Positions 47,047-55,766 of a DNA stretch of 64,000 nucleotides are shown here, one piece after another; the first letter of the stretch is position 1; each line of letters starts with the position of its first letter. This DNA is from Micromonospora avicenniae. Its GTDB lineage: Bacteria; Actinomycetota; Actinomycetes; Mycobacteriales; Micromonosporaceae. The position numbers and the translations under genes were made by a program. Location of the stretch: the NCBI RefSeq assembly GCF_900156065.1, contig NZ_FTNF01000002.1, positions 310,001-374,000 on the forward strand. Reading direction: 5' to 3'. A model generated the notes under the pieces. The model had not been told where the DNA came from, made no database searches, and saw only the letters and a program-made list of their open reading frames with translations.

Positions 47047-47727
47047 ATGACGACCTTGGGACTCATCGGCAGCGGATACATCGGCGGCACCCTGGCCCGG
47101 CTCGCGGTGGACGCCGGCTACGACGCGGTGCTCAGCAACTCGCGCGGGCCGGAGACACTGCGCGACCTGGTCGACGAACTCGGCCCACGGGCCCGGGCGG
47201 CCACCCCGCTGGAGGCCGCGCAGGCCGGCGACCTCGTGGTGGTGAGCGTCCCGCTGAAGGCGTACACCGCCGTGCCGCCGGAGCCGCTGGCCGGCAAGGT
47301 CGTGCTGGACACCAACAACTACTACCCGCAGCGCGACGGGCAGATCGCGGAGTTGGACTCGGGCGCGACGACCAGCAGCGAACTGCTTCAGCGTCACCTG
47401 CCCCAGGCCCGGGTGGTCAAGGTCTTCAACAACATCCACTACCGGCACCTGCGGACCCTGCCCCGTCCGGCCGGTGCGGCCGACCGGAGCGCGCTGCCCA
47501 TCGCCGGCGACGACGCGGACGCGAAGGCGGCAGCGACCCGCTTCCTGGACCAGATCGGCTACGACGCCGTGGACGTCGGTGCGCTCGCCGACGGCCGGCG
47601 CTACGAGCCCGGCACCCCGGCGTACGGGGTCATCTACTCCGCCGACCCGACCGACTGGGAGCACGAGGCGCCGGCCGGCTCGGAGAAGGTACGGCAGGCG
47701 CTCGCGGCCGCCGACTCCGCCGCCTGA
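47047..47727 (+). CDS. NADP/F420-dependent oxidoreductase (F420:NADP reductase-like)
   Basis: The 226-aa protein has a Rossmann N-terminus (LGLIGSGYIGGTLARLAVDA) with SNSRGPETL after strand 2, a hallmark of NADP binding. VVVSVPLKAYTAVP and DTNNYYPQRDG resemble F420-dependent NADP reductases; KVFNNIHYRHLRTL and SALPIAGDDADAK follow. ATG 47047 is the start where homology begins. The natural substrate is unknown. The 47728-47988 spacer contains an 18-bp terminator hairpin. Confidence 0.82.
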   Translation: MTTLGLIGSGYIGGTLARLAVDAGYDAVLSNSRGPETLRDLVDELGPRARAATPLEAAQAGDLVVVSVPLKAYTAVPPEPLAGKVVLDTNNYYPQRDGQIAELDSGATTSSELLQRHLPQARVVKVFNNIHYRHLRTLPRPAGAADRSALPIAGDDADAKAAATRFLDQIGYDAVDVGALADGRRYEPGTPAYGVIYSADPTDWEHEAPAGSEKVRQALAAADSAA

Positions 47728-47757
47728 TCCGGCAGCGACGCCGTTTGACGATCGCCT

Positions 47758-47798
47758 GACGCGGCGGGACCGGGCTACTCGCCCGGTCCCGCCGCGTC
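47758..47798 (+). terminator. Terminator-like hairpin, 18-bp perfect stem
   Basis: GACGCGGCGGGACCGGGC and its exact complement flank a 5-nt loop 31 nt after the reductase stop. It has no U-tract. The remainder of the spacer to 47988 shows no gene. Confidence 0.7.
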
Positions 47799-47988
47799 CT
47801 CGCCCCTCCGGCGCACCGCTGCCGACCGCGGCCGTTCCACCAGCAGACCCGTCGGTGACGGCCACGGCCGGCGCTGCAGCAGATGAGGTGTTTTTCGGCG
47901 TGTCGGGCTGGTGACGGTTGCGTGCCAGTCCCGTGGACGGGACGCTATCGCCCGGACGCACCCCGACCGGACGCACCCCGGAGGCGAC

Positions 47989-48843
47989 ATGCACCTGCGC
48001 CGCGCCACGCCACGCCGCCTGCTCGCCGGAGCCGGAGCACTCCTGCTCGGCGTCGCGTTCCTGACCACCACTGCCGCGCCGGCGAGCGCGGCCGGCCCCG
48101 GCTACGTCCGGCTCGCCCATCTCTCCCCCGACACCCCCAGCGTCGACGTCTACCTGGCCGCCCCGGACGCGGCGGAGCCGCAGGTCTTCCCCGGCGTGGG
48201 CTACGGCGTGGTCTCCGACTACCTGCCGCTGCCCGTCGGGCGGTACGCGGTGGCGATGCGCGAGGCCGGCGCGCCGGCCAGCGATCCGCCGGTGCTCACC
48301 ACCGAGGTCGCGGTGGCCAGCGGTGCGGCGTACACGGTGGCCGGGGTGGGACGCTACGCCGACCTCGGGCTGCGCGTGTTGCACGACGACCTCAGCGCGC
48401 CGGAGGGAGGCCAGGCCAAGGTACGCGTCGTACAAGCCTCCGTACGTGCGCCGGTGCTCGACGTGGCAGTCGCCGAGGGGCCGACCATTGCCAACGGCGT
48501 CCAGTTCGCCACGACGACCGACTACCAACTCGTCGAGCCGGGCCGCTGGCGGCTGCGGCTGTCCGGCAGCGGCGGACCGACCACGCAGGCAGAGGTCCGG
48601 CTGGCCGGCGGCACCGTCTACTCGCTGCTCGTACTCGACGCGAAGGAGGGCGGGCTCACCACCGAGCTTCGGCGTGACGCGCAGGGCGGCAGGGTGGTCC
48701 CCTCCGGTGGGGTGGAGACCGGAGCCGGTGGCACCGCCGGTCCGGCGCGCTGGACGTACCCGGCCGGCACCGCTGGACTGGCCGGCCTGGCGCTGGTCGC
48801 CGGCCTGGTACTGGTCCGCCGCCGGCGGCGTACGACCTGGTGA
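47989..48843 (+). CDS. Secreted, sortase-associated DUF4397 protein
   Basis: The 284-aa protein has a signal peptide (LLAGAGALLLGVAFLTTTAAPASA, in part; residues ~12-36) and a DUF4397 domain beginning YVRLAHLSPDTPSVDVYLAA. The C-terminus has GRVVPSGGVETGAGGTAGPA, a single hydrophobic segment and a basic tail RRRRRTTW, the layout of a cell-wall sorting signal with GGVETG instead of LPXTG. ATG 47989 has GGAGG 5 nt upstream. It overlaps the sortase gene by 4 nt, so it is its probable substrate. Confidence 0.88.
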   Translation: MHLRRATPRRLLAGAGALLLGVAFLTTTAAPASAAGPGYVRLAHLSPDTPSVDVYLAAPDAAEPQVFPGVGYGVVSDYLPLPVGRYAVAMREAGAPASDPPVLTTEVAVASGAAYTVAGVGRYADLGLRVLHDDLSAPEGGQAKVRVVQASVRAPVLDVAVAEGPTIANGVQFATTTDYQLVEPGRWRLRLSGSGGPTTQAEVRLAGGTVYSLLVLDAKEGGLTTELRRDAQGGRVVPSGGVETGAGGTAGPARWTYPAGTAGLAGLALVAGLVLVRRRRRTTW

Positions 48844-49589
48844 GCCCCGCACGCGGCCCGGCGGTCCGCCGGCACCGGCGGCCCCGGCCGCCGGTGGCCG
48901 CGCTGGTCGCGTTCGGCGCGGCGCTCTGCCTGGCCGCCGGGAGCGGGGTCAGCCTGGCCGCCACCGAGCCTCCGCCGCCCGCCGGGCGCGAAGCGCCGCC
49001 GGCCGCCGCCCACCCGCCGGCCGCCGGCGGGCAGGCGTCCCGCGGTGGGCGGCCCGGCTGCGTGGGCGGGTGCGGATCGGCCCGTCCCGCGCCATCCGGC
49101 ACGCCCACCCGGGTACGCGTACCCCGCATCGGCGTCGACTCTTCGCTCACGGTGCTCGGCCTGGACCGTGACCGGGCCTTGGTGCCGCCGGCCGACTTCG
49201 GCGTCGCCGGCTGGTACGGCGGCGGCCCGGCACCGGGCGACCCCGGCCCGGCGGTGATCGCCGGGCACCTTGACTCGCGTCGCGGCCCGGCCGTCTTCGC
49301 TCGCCTCGACGAACTGCGCGCGGGCGACACCGTCGAGGTGCGGCGCGGCGGGCAGTGGCTGTCGTTCCGGGTCACCGGATCGCTGCGCACCCGCAAGGAC
49401 CGCTTCCCCACCGCCGCCGTGTACGGTCCGACGCCCGGCCCCGAGCTGCGCCTGATCACCTGCGGCGGCGACTTCGACCGGATCCGCCGCCACTACGTCG
49501 ACAACCTGGTGGTCTTCGCGGTCGCTGAGCCGACCCCCGCCCAGCGGTCGACGGGTCACTCCCGGTCGACCCGCCCGGTGCGCCGGTGA
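48840..49589 (+). CDS. Class F-type sortase
   Basis: This transpeptidase (249 aa) attaches proteins to the cell envelope. It has an N-terminal anchor (VAALVAFGAALCLAAGSGVS), a Pro/Ala linker and a catalytic domain with His in PAVIAGHLDSRRGPAVF, the nucleophile Cys in LRLITCGGDFDRIRRHY and an Arg five to eight residues later. Motif TL-TC is replaced by LITC. GTG 48840 overlaps the DUF4397 stop. Its 3' end overlaps a convergent gene by 34 nt. Confidence 0.92.
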   Translation: MSPARGPAVRRHRRPRPPVAALVAFGAALCLAAGSGVSLAATEPPPPAGREAPPAAAHPPAAGGQASRGGRPGCVGGCGSARPAPSGTPTRVRVPRIGVDSSLTVLGLDRDRALVPPADFGVAGWYGGGPAPGDPGPAVIAGHLDSRRGPAVFARLDELRAGDTVEVRRGGQWLSFRVTGSLRTRKDRFPTAAVYGPTPGPELRLITCGGDFDRIRRHYVDNLVVFAVAEPTPAQRSTGHSRSTRPVRR

Positions 49590-50914
49590 CGGGCCAGGGC
49601 GGTGTACCCGCCGACCAGCAGGCCGGGCAGCGCGCCCAGCAGCCAGTCGACCGGGCGTGGTGCCTCCACGAGCCGGCCCACCAGACCGCGGACCTGCGGT
49701 GAGCCGGTGACGAGGTACTCCCCCTCGTCGCCGGAACAGGCGACGGTCCACCGCCCGGGCGCGGGCATCCGGAAGGTGCCCACCCAGCGGTAGTCGACGC
49801 TGTCGCCGTAGCGCACGGTGCCGAGCACCGGCGAGAGATCCACCCTCGTCCCGTCCAACGACACGGCGTGGCAGTCGCGGACCTCCGTCGGCCCGACGGC
49901 GAAGACCGCCAACCGACCGGCGTCCGCCACGGGCAGCTCCGCGGCCGACCCGACGGTGGCGCTGGTACCGATCCCCTCGGCGAAGTCGCCGGTCGCGTGC
50001 AGCGCGCCGGTCCCGATCACCACCGGGGCCAGCGCCAGCCCGGCGACGATCAGCCCGACCGCGTAGGCGTACCACCGCCGAACTGGCACGACAGGACCGG
50101 CCGCCGGGCCGCCGGCGGCGTCGTGCGTCTGGTGCTCGGCACAGCCGGCCGGGCCGCCGCCCCCGCCGAGGCTGCCGTCCACGGCCGGGCCGGTCGCCAC
50201 GACCGGGCCACCGGCCCCGCTCGGCCGGCGCGCGGCTGACCCGGCGGCAGCCAGCACCGCGACCAGTACGCCGCCGGCCAGGACCAGTCCGGCCGGCCAG
50301 TGCCGGTAGGTCCACGTCACGCACTCCGCGGGCACCACGCTCACGCAGCCGGGCACATCGTGCGGCTGCCCCACGCCGAACAGCCAGGCCGGGGCGGCCG
50401 AGAACGGGCCGACCCGGACACCAGACCTACGTGACGACAGCTCGGCGAGGGCCAGCACCGCCAGCAGCAGCGCCAGGAGCACCGGTTGCCGCCACAGCGC
50501 GCCGAGGGCGACACCGAATGCCCCGGCCAGTAGTGCGAGCGCCAGGCCCCGCCCCGGCAGGCCGTGCAGCGCACCGTCGACCGCGACCGGTACGACGAGG
50601 CGGTGGTAGAGCTGTGCCGCCGCGAGATAACCGACGGCGAGCAGCCCGGTTCCGCACAGCCCCACGGCGAGCCGCACCGAAAGGCGGTCGGCGGGACGAC
50701 GAGCGCTGTAGCGGGCCGCGAGCAGGAACGCGCCGACCGAGGCGACCAGGACCGAGGCCGTGGTCACCGTACGCAGGTCCGCCCGCCAGCCCGTGCGACG
50801 GGTGGCGTCCAGTACGGGCAGGGTGAGCAGCAGGGCGGCGGTGGCGACACCGATGACCCGGCCGGGGCGCGGCAGGAGGCCCCGCGCCGCGTGGCGCAGC
50901 GCCCCGCCGCTCAT
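49556..50914 (-). CDS. Polytopic membrane protein of unknown function
   Basis: I do not recognise a family. The 452 aa have about six membrane helices in the first half, a region with two Cys (DVPGCVSVVPAECVTW), another helix pair (~residues 200-225 and 290-315), and a C-terminal extracytoplasmic beta-like domain (AVFAVGPTEVRDCHAVSLDG to WTVACSGDEGEYLVTG) before a last helix (WLLGALPGLLVGGYTALA). ATG 50914 overlaps the DUF2203 stop as ATGA. It is convergent with the sortase gene with 34 nt of overlap. A sensor or transport role is conceivable but not supported. Confidence 0.75.
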   Translation of the reverse strand: MSGGALRHAARGLLPRPGRVIGVATAALLLTLPVLDATRRTGWRADLRTVTTASVLVASVGAFLLAARYSARRPADRLSVRLAVGLCGTGLLAVGYLAAAQLYHRLVVPVAVDGALHGLPGRGLALALLAGAFGVALGALWRQPVLLALLLAVLALAELSSRRSGVRVGPFSAAPAWLFGVGQPHDVPGCVSVVPAECVTWTYRHWPAGLVLAGGVLVAVLAAAGSAARRPSGAGGPVVATGPAVDGSLGGGGGPAGCAEHQTHDAAGGPAAGPVVPVRRWYAYAVGLIVAGLALAPVVIGTGALHATGDFAEGIGTSATVGSAAELPVADAGRLAVFAVGPTEVRDCHAVSLDGTRVDLSPVLGTVRYGDSVDYRWVGTFRMPAPGRWTVACSGDEGEYLVTGSPQVRGLVGRLVEAPRPVDWLLGALPGLLVGGYTALARHRRTGRVDRE

Positions 50915-51261
50915 ACCGGGCGGCGACCGGCGAAGCCGCACTCGACGCGGTGGTACCAGCGGACGTCCGGATCCCCCTCCAACCAGCACCAGAGCACCGG
51001 CCGGCCGTTCCGCTCGCCGGCGAAGTCGAGCAGCACCGGGGCGATGCCCTTGACCCGGATGTCGTGCTGGTGCAGCTCGTCCAGGACGGCGTGCAGCCGG
51101 GCCTCCAGGGCCTTGGCCTCGGCCCGGCCGCCGAACGGGCTCGTGCCGTGCTCGGCCAGGTCGGCGTGAAGTTCGGCCAGGTCGGCGCGGAGCCGGATCA
51201 GCTCGTCGACACGCGGGCGCAGGGTCGCGACCAGGTGCCGCGCCTGGGCGAGGGTGAACAT
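50911..51261 (-). CDS. DUF2203 family protein
   Basis: The 116-aa protein begins FTLAQARHLVATLRPRVDEL, has a helical hairpin and ends with GIAPVLLDFAGERNGRPVLWCWLEGDPDVRWYH, split here into shorter pieces: VLLDFAGERNG and CWLEGDPDVRWYH, both DUF2203 signatures. The function is unknown. CATACT lies 6 nt before ATG 51261 on the minus strand, so the mRNA may be leaderless. It is co-translated with the downstream membrane protein. Confidence 0.88.
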   Translation of the reverse strand: MFTLAQARHLVATLRPRVDELIRLRADLAELHADLAEHGTSPFGGRAEAKALEARLHAVLDELHQHDIRVKGIAPVLLDFAGERNGRPVLWCWLEGDPDVRWYHRVECGFAGRRPV

Positions 51262-51324
51262 CCGGCAAGTATGGCCGTCCGCGCGCGTTCCGGTCACCCG
51301 CCGCTCCCATTGGCGCGCCACGAC

Positions 51325-51368
51325 TGTAGCTAACCTTCCTTGACGGGGCATCGAGGTGTAGCTAAGTT
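51325..51368 (+). promoter_or_regulatory. Promoter of the NamZ-like gene with TGTAGCTAA direct repeats
   Basis: -35 TTGACG (51340-51345) and -10 TAAGTT (51363-51368) are 17 nt apart. TGTAGCTAA occurs at 51325-51333 and 51357-51365, 32 bp apart, flanking the -35 and overlapping the -10. This suits binding of a regulator on one DNA face. Confidence 0.55.
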
Positions 51369-51393
51369 TCGAGCAACCGACGGGAGGTGGACC

Positions 51394-52686
51394 GTGGAGC
51401 GCAGACGATTCCTGACCGGTGCGAGCGCGGTGACCGCGGGGGTGGTGGCCGCGGCGGCGCCCGGCTCGCCCGGGCTCGCGACGCCCGGGATCCGCCGGGT
51501 GGAGACCGGCCTCGACGTGCTGGTCCGGTCCGGCTTCGCCGAACTGGCCGGCCAGCGGGTCGGCGTGATCTCCAACCCCACCGGGGTGGACTCGGCGTAC
51601 CGGCACCTGGTCGACCTGATGCACGACTCGGGCGAGGTACGGATCGCAGCGGCATTCGGCCCCGAGCACGGCTTCCGCGGCTCCGCGCAGGCCGGCGGCA
51701 GCGAGGGCACCGGAATCGACGCCCGGACCGGGATCACGGTGTACGACGCGTACGGCGCCTCCCAGGCGAAGTGGGAGAGCATGTTCGCCGAGGCCGCGGT
51801 CGACACCGTCGTCTTCGACATCCAGGACGTCGGCGCGCGGTTCTACACCTACATCTGGACGATGTACACCTCGATGGCCGCCGCCGCCCGCACCGGCAAG
51901 CGGTACGTGGTGCTGGACCGCCCTAACCCCATCGGCGGACGGGCCGGCGGCCCGATGATGACCCCGGGCTACACCTCGGGCGTGGGGCTCAAGGAGATCG
52001 TCCAGCAGCACGGGATGACCGTGGGCGAGCTGGCTCGCTTCTTCAACGCGACGTTCCTCCCCGCCGAGGTCGGCGGTCCCGTCGACCTGCACGTCGTCCA
52101 GTGCCGCCACTGGAAGCGCAACGCGCTGGCCGCCGACACCGACCTGCCCTGGGTGATGCCGAGCCCGAACATGCCCACCCCGGACACCGCCCTGGTCTAC
52201 CCCGGTACCGGCCTGTTCGAGGGCGTCGCCTCGATCACCGAGGGCCGGGGCACCTGCCGGCCGTTCGAGCTGATCGGCGGCCTGGCCGACGACTTCGACT
52301 ACCACTGGGGAGACCGGCTCAACGCCCGCGACCTGCCCGGCGTCGAGTTCCGCGAGGCGTACTTCACGCCGACCTCGGCGGGGCAGAAGCCGGCGCTGCT
52401 CAACAAGCTCTGCGCGGGCGTCGAGGTGAAGGTGGTCGACCGGGCCGTCTACGACCCGATCCGGACGGCGGTCGCGATGCTGGTGGAGGCGCACCGCTAC
52501 CCGGCGTTCGCCTGGCGGCAGGACTCCTGGGACACCGCCCGGCCGTACTGGATCGACAAGCTCACCGGCTCACCGCGGCTGCGCACGATGATCGACGCGG
52601 GGGCGGACGTGGACGACGTGGTCGGCGCCTGGGCCGACGAGCTGGCCGCGTTCGAACGGGCCCGCCGCCCCCACCTGCTCTACTGA
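51394..52686 (+). CDS. namZ: Exo-beta-N-acetylmuramidase NamZ-like (DUF1343)
   Basis: The 430-aa protein belongs to DUF1343, the NamZ family that removes terminal MurNAc from peptidoglycan fragments. Motifs are GVISNPTGVDSAYRHLVDLM, AAFGPEHGFRG, FDIQDVGARFYTYIWT, LDRPNPIGG and PSPNMPTPDTALVYPGTGLFEG. The start has a twin-Arg type signal (ERRRFLTGASAVTAGVVAAAA, in part), so export by Tat is likely. GTG 51394 follows GGGAGGTGG. Action in cell-wall recycling is inferred from the family. Confidence 0.9.
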   Translation: MERRRFLTGASAVTAGVVAAAAPGSPGLATPGIRRVETGLDVLVRSGFAELAGQRVGVISNPTGVDSAYRHLVDLMHDSGEVRIAAAFGPEHGFRGSAQAGGSEGTGIDARTGITVYDAYGASQAKWESMFAEAAVDTVVFDIQDVGARFYTYIWTMYTSMAAAARTGKRYVVLDRPNPIGGRAGGPMMTPGYTSGVGLKEIVQQHGMTVGELARFFNATFLPAEVGGPVDLHVVQCRHWKRNALAADTDLPWVMPSPNMPTPDTALVYPGTGLFEGVASITEGRGTCRPFELIGGLADDFDYHWGDRLNARDLPGVEFREAYFTPTSAGQKPALLNKLCAGVEVKVVDRAVYDPIRTAVAMLVEAHRYPAFAWRQDSWDTARPYWIDKLTGSPRLRTMIDAGADVDDVVGAWADELAAFERARRPHLLY

Positions 52687-52704
52687 GGACGCAGCCCCGG
52701 GGGC

Positions 52705-53523
52705 TCAGTCGGCCTGGCTGGCGAGCTCCCGGGCGCGGTCCCGGGCCGCTTCGAGGGCAGCGAGCAGGGCTGCCCGTACGCCGTGCTTCTCCAGCTCGCG
52801 TACGGCGGAGATGGTGGTCCCGGCGGGCGAGGTCACCGCCTCGCGCAGCTTCACCGGGTGCTCGCCCGAGTCCCGCAGCATCACCGCCGAACCGATCGCG
52901 GTCTGCACGATCAGCTCGTGCGCCACCTGCCGGGGCAGCCCGAGCAGGATGCCGGCGTCGATCATCGCCTCGACCAGCAGGTAGAAGTACGCCGGCCCGG
53001 AGCCGGAGAGCGCGGTGACCGCGTCCTGCTGCGACTCGGGCACCCGGACGGTCGCGCCCAGCGGCTTGAACATCTCCTCGGCCAGGGCCAGATGCTCCCC
53101 GGTGGCGTGCGCACCCGCGGAGATGGCCGTCATCGCCTCGTCGACCAGCGCCGGGGTGTTGGTCATGACCCGGACGACCGGGGTGCCCTCGGGCAGCCGC
53201 CGGTTGAAGAAGGCGGTGGGCAGGCCGGCGCAGAGCGAGATCACCAGCTTGTCGGCCGGGACCTTGGGGCCGATCTCCTCCAGCAGCGCGCCGGCATCCT
53301 GCGGCTTGACCGCGACCGCCAGCACGTCGGCCTCGTCCACCGCGACGAGGTTGTCCACCACGCGTACGCCGTACCGGCTCGCCAGTTCCTCGGCGCGGGC
53401 CGAGCGGCGGGCGGTGGCCAGCAGCCGGTCCGCCGGCCAGCCGGAGCGCAGCAGGCCGGAGAGCACCAGCTCACCGATCTTGCCGGCACCGATCACCGCG
53501 ACAGTGTGCACCCGGGCTGGCAT
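52705..53523 (-). CDS. proC: Pyrroline-5-carboxylate reductase
   Basis: ProC makes proline from P5C with NAD(P)H. The 272 aa have the Rossmann motif VAVIGAGKIGELVLSGLL, LAVKPQDAGALL, LVISLCAGLP, RVMTNTPALVDEAMTAIS and the C-terminal signature ALSGSGPAYFYLLVEAMIDAG, ending with EAVTSPAGTTISAVRELEKHG. ATG 53523 is preceded by GGGGGT; an in-frame GTG a few codons later is possible. It is downstream of the NamZ-like gene in convergent orientation, 18 nt apart. Confidence 0.96.
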   Translation of the reverse strand: MPARVHTVAVIGAGKIGELVLSGLLRSGWPADRLLATARRSARAEELASRYGVRVVDNLVAVDEADVLAVAVKPQDAGALLEEIGPKVPADKLVISLCAGLPTAFFNRRLPEGTPVVRVMTNTPALVDEAMTAISAGAHATGEHLALAEEMFKPLGATVRVPESQQDAVTALSGSGPAYFYLLVEAMIDAGILLGLPRQVAHELIVQTAIGSAVMLRDSGEHPVKLREAVTSPAGTTISAVRELEKHGVRAALLAALEAARDRARELASQAD

Positions 53524-53548
53524 CCCGCCGTACCCCCTTCTCGCCAGG

Positions 53549-53586
53549 ACGGTGTCGCGGCGGCCGTGCGGCCGCCGCGACACCGT
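53549..53586 (-). terminator. Terminator-like hairpin, 17-bp perfect stem
   Basis: ACGGTGTCGCGGCGGCC and its exact complement flank a GTGC loop, 10 nt after the pfkA stop and before proC. No U-tract is present. Confidence 0.65.
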
Positions 53587-53595
53587 GGCGGTCGA

Positions 53596-54624
53596 TCAGC
53601 TACCGAAGAAGACCTCGGCCTCGGCGTACCGCTCCAGCGGCACGGTCTTCAGCTCGCGGGTCGCCTCGGCCAGCGGCACCCGGACGATGTCCGTGCTCTG
53701 CATCGCGACCATCTTGCCCCAGTCGCCCTCGTGCGCGGCGTCGATCGCCTGAAGGCCGAGGCGGGTGGCCAGGACCCGGTCGAACGCGGTCGGGGTGCCG
53801 CCGCGCTGGATGTGGCCCAGCACGACCGTGCGGGCCTCCTTGCCGGTCTTCGCCTCCAGCTGCTCGGCGAGCCACTGGCCGATGCCACCGAGGCGGACGT
53901 GGCCGAACGCGTCGAGCTCCTGGTTCTGCAGGACCATCTGGCCCTCCAGTGGCTGGGCGCCCTCGGCGACCACCACGATCGGGGCGTACTGGTGCTGGAA
54001 GCGCTTCTCGACGTAGCCCGCGACCTGCTCCACGTCGAAGTTGCGCTCCGGCAGGAGGATCACGTTCGCGCCGCCGGCGAGGCCCGCGTGCAGGGCGATC
54101 CAGCCGGCGTGGCGGCCCATGACCTCGACGACGAGGGTGCGGTGGTGGCTCTCGGCGGTGGTGTGCAGCCGGTCGATCGCCTCCATGGCGATGTTGACGG
54201 CGGTGTCGAAACCGAAGGTGTAGTCGGTGGCGCCGAGGTCGTTGTCGATGGTCTTCGGTACGCCGATGACGTGCACGCCGAGCTCGTAGAGCTTGGTGGC
54301 GACGCCGAGGGTGTCCTCGCCGCCGATCGCGATCAGGGCGTCCACACCCTGCTCGGCGAGGTTGTCCTTGATCCGCTCGACGCCGTTCTCAATCTTGAAC
54401 GGGTTGGTCCGGGACGAGCCGAGAATCGTGCCGCCGCGCGGCAGGATGCCGCGGACCTCCGCGATGCCGAGCGGCTTGGACAGACCCTCCAGCGGGCCCT
54501 TCCAACCGTCCTGGAAGCCCACGAACTCGTGACCGTACGTGGCCACGCCCTTTCGGACCACCGCGCGGATGACCGCGTTCAGACCAGGGCAGTCGCCACC
54601 GCCGGTGAGCACGCCGATACGCAT
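53596..54624 (-). CDS. pfkA: 6-phosphofructokinase, GGEDT/PKTIDND type
   Basis: The 342-aa PfkA-type kinase phosphorylates fructose-6-phosphate. It opens MRIGVLTGGGDCPGLNA and has GGTILGSSRTNPF, AIGGEDTLGVATKL, VPKTIDNDLGATDYTFGFDTA and VEVMGRHAGWIALHAGLA. The Asp in GGEDT (Gly in ATP-PFKs) and Lys in PKTIDND are the residues of pyrophosphate-dependent actinobacterial enzymes, so the donor may be PPi. ATG 54624 has AGGAGG upstream; an ATG eight codons earlier is in frame. The 54625-54900 spacer shows no gene. Confidence 0.95.
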   Translation of the reverse strand: MRIGVLTGGGDCPGLNAVIRAVVRKGVATYGHEFVGFQDGWKGPLEGLSKPLGIAEVRGILPRGGTILGSSRTNPFKIENGVERIKDNLAEQGVDALIAIGGEDTLGVATKLYELGVHVIGVPKTIDNDLGATDYTFGFDTAVNIAMEAIDRLHTTAESHHRTLVVEVMGRHAGWIALHAGLAGGANVILLPERNFDVEQVAGYVEKRFQHQYAPIVVVAEGAQPLEGQMVLQNQELDAFGHVRLGGIGQWLAEQLEAKTGKEARTVVLGHIQRGGTPTAFDRVLATRLGLQAIDAAHEGDWGKMVAMQSTDIVRVPLAEATRELKTVPLERYAEAEVFFGS

Positions 54625-54900
54625 GATCTGCTCATCCTCCTGGAGCATCAGGTGCAGCCCCGGTAAGCCCCAGGTCAGGTGTCGGATCAGACATCGGCGC
54701 CATTGCCGGCCCGGGGCGGGCCGTCACTGCGCACTGTAGTCCGCCCGCCCCGGCGGCGACAGCGCGCCCCGCACGGTCCGCCCTGGAACGGGATGTTCCG
54801 TGCCGGACCTCCCGGTTTCCGCTCCGACCGCTGGTCGTCGTCACGGCCGACCACCGCCGCCGGGCGGCAGGGGTTCGCCACCGCCGGTCGCGGTGTGCGC

Positions 54901-55398
54901 TCAGCCGGCGGTCATCGCCCGCCAGCGGGCCAGATTGTGCCGCGCGTCGACCAGCGCGTCGTGCCGGGCCGCCTCCGCCTGCGGCAGTGGCGGGCGACCC
55001 CGGTCGTCCCAGAGCTGCCGCAGCTCCTTGGTGAACCGCGGGATCTCCCGCGGCAGCGCCGGCATCGCGCCCCACAGCTGCGCCAGCACCACGTGGTCGT
55101 ACGCGGCGTACCAGGCCCACAGCTCGATCTGTTCGTTGGGGCGACCCCGGACCGGCTCGACCAGGAACTCGTACAGCTCGTCGCGGATGCGCTCGCGGGA
55201 GCGCCAGGCACGGTCGGCCGGCGAGGGCAGCTTGTCCAGCACGTTGCGGCGGACCCACGGAATCGCCCGGGAGTCGTCGAACTCGGTGGAGACGGCGTAG
55301 AACTCGCGGCCGTACTCGTCGACGACGCCGATCGAGACGAGGTCGACGACCTGGCCGTCCTCGATGAACTCGCAGTCGTAGAAGTAGCGGTAGACCAT
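54901..55398 (-). CDS. 3'-5' exoribonuclease (DEDDh, actinobacterial type)
   Basis: The 165-aa RNase T-like enzyme has the first metal motif in RYFYDCEFIEDGQVVDLVSIG, a middle Asp in AWYAAYDHVVLAQLWG and the HD/Asp pair in RHDALVDARHNLARW, matching the polyadenylate-specific 3'-exoribonuclease AS family. ATG 55398 gives the usual short N-terminus; ATG 55407 adds three residues. No partner gene is adjacent. RNA substrate and role are not known here. Confidence 0.9.
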   Translation of the reverse strand: MVYRYFYDCEFIEDGQVVDLVSIGVVDEYGREFYAVSTEFDDSRAIPWVRRNVLDKLPSPADRAWRSRERIRDELYEFLVEPVRGRPNEQIELWAWYAAYDHVVLAQLWGAMPALPREIPRFTKELRQLWDDRGRPPLPQAEAARHDALVDARHNLARWRAMTAG

Positions 55399-55766
55399 CA
55401 CCGCCATCCTCGCCCACCGCCGGTTCGCGGCGCCGCCCGGGGTGTCGCACGACGGCCGGCCCCGGGCGCAAGCCCCTCGCCGCGGCCGGCCGCGATCGGG
55501 ATCGTCCCGAATCCCGCGCGGCCGGTCGCGGCCGGGATGCCCCTCCCCAGGCCCCCCCAGGCGCATTCGCCACCTGACCTTGCCGGTCGCCGCAGCTCGG
55601 GACTGTCACGGAAGTGATTTGAGGGGTGTACAGCAAGCGACACGACCGTCATGATCTGATGTGTACCGCTTACCGGCGCCGAACCGGTGTCAATTCACCT
55701 GCCGTACAGGCCCGTCAGGTGCACCGGTGTGCGAGTTGTGGTCCTTGACCGGGGAGGGGTTGGGCC
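55399..55766. other. Divergent spacer upstream of the Crp-type gene
   Basis: The 368-nt gap has no supported gene. GGTG-TCAATT-CACC near 55686-55699 is a near-palindrome and a possible regulator site, but weak. The best -10 candidates lie around 55650 (TGATCT). Confidence 0.35.

Noticed and set aside
55686..55699. Crp-type operator upstream of the Crp/Fnr gene
   Set aside because: GGTG-N6-CACC is only a weak match to TGTGA-N6-TCACA and has no clear relation to a promoter.
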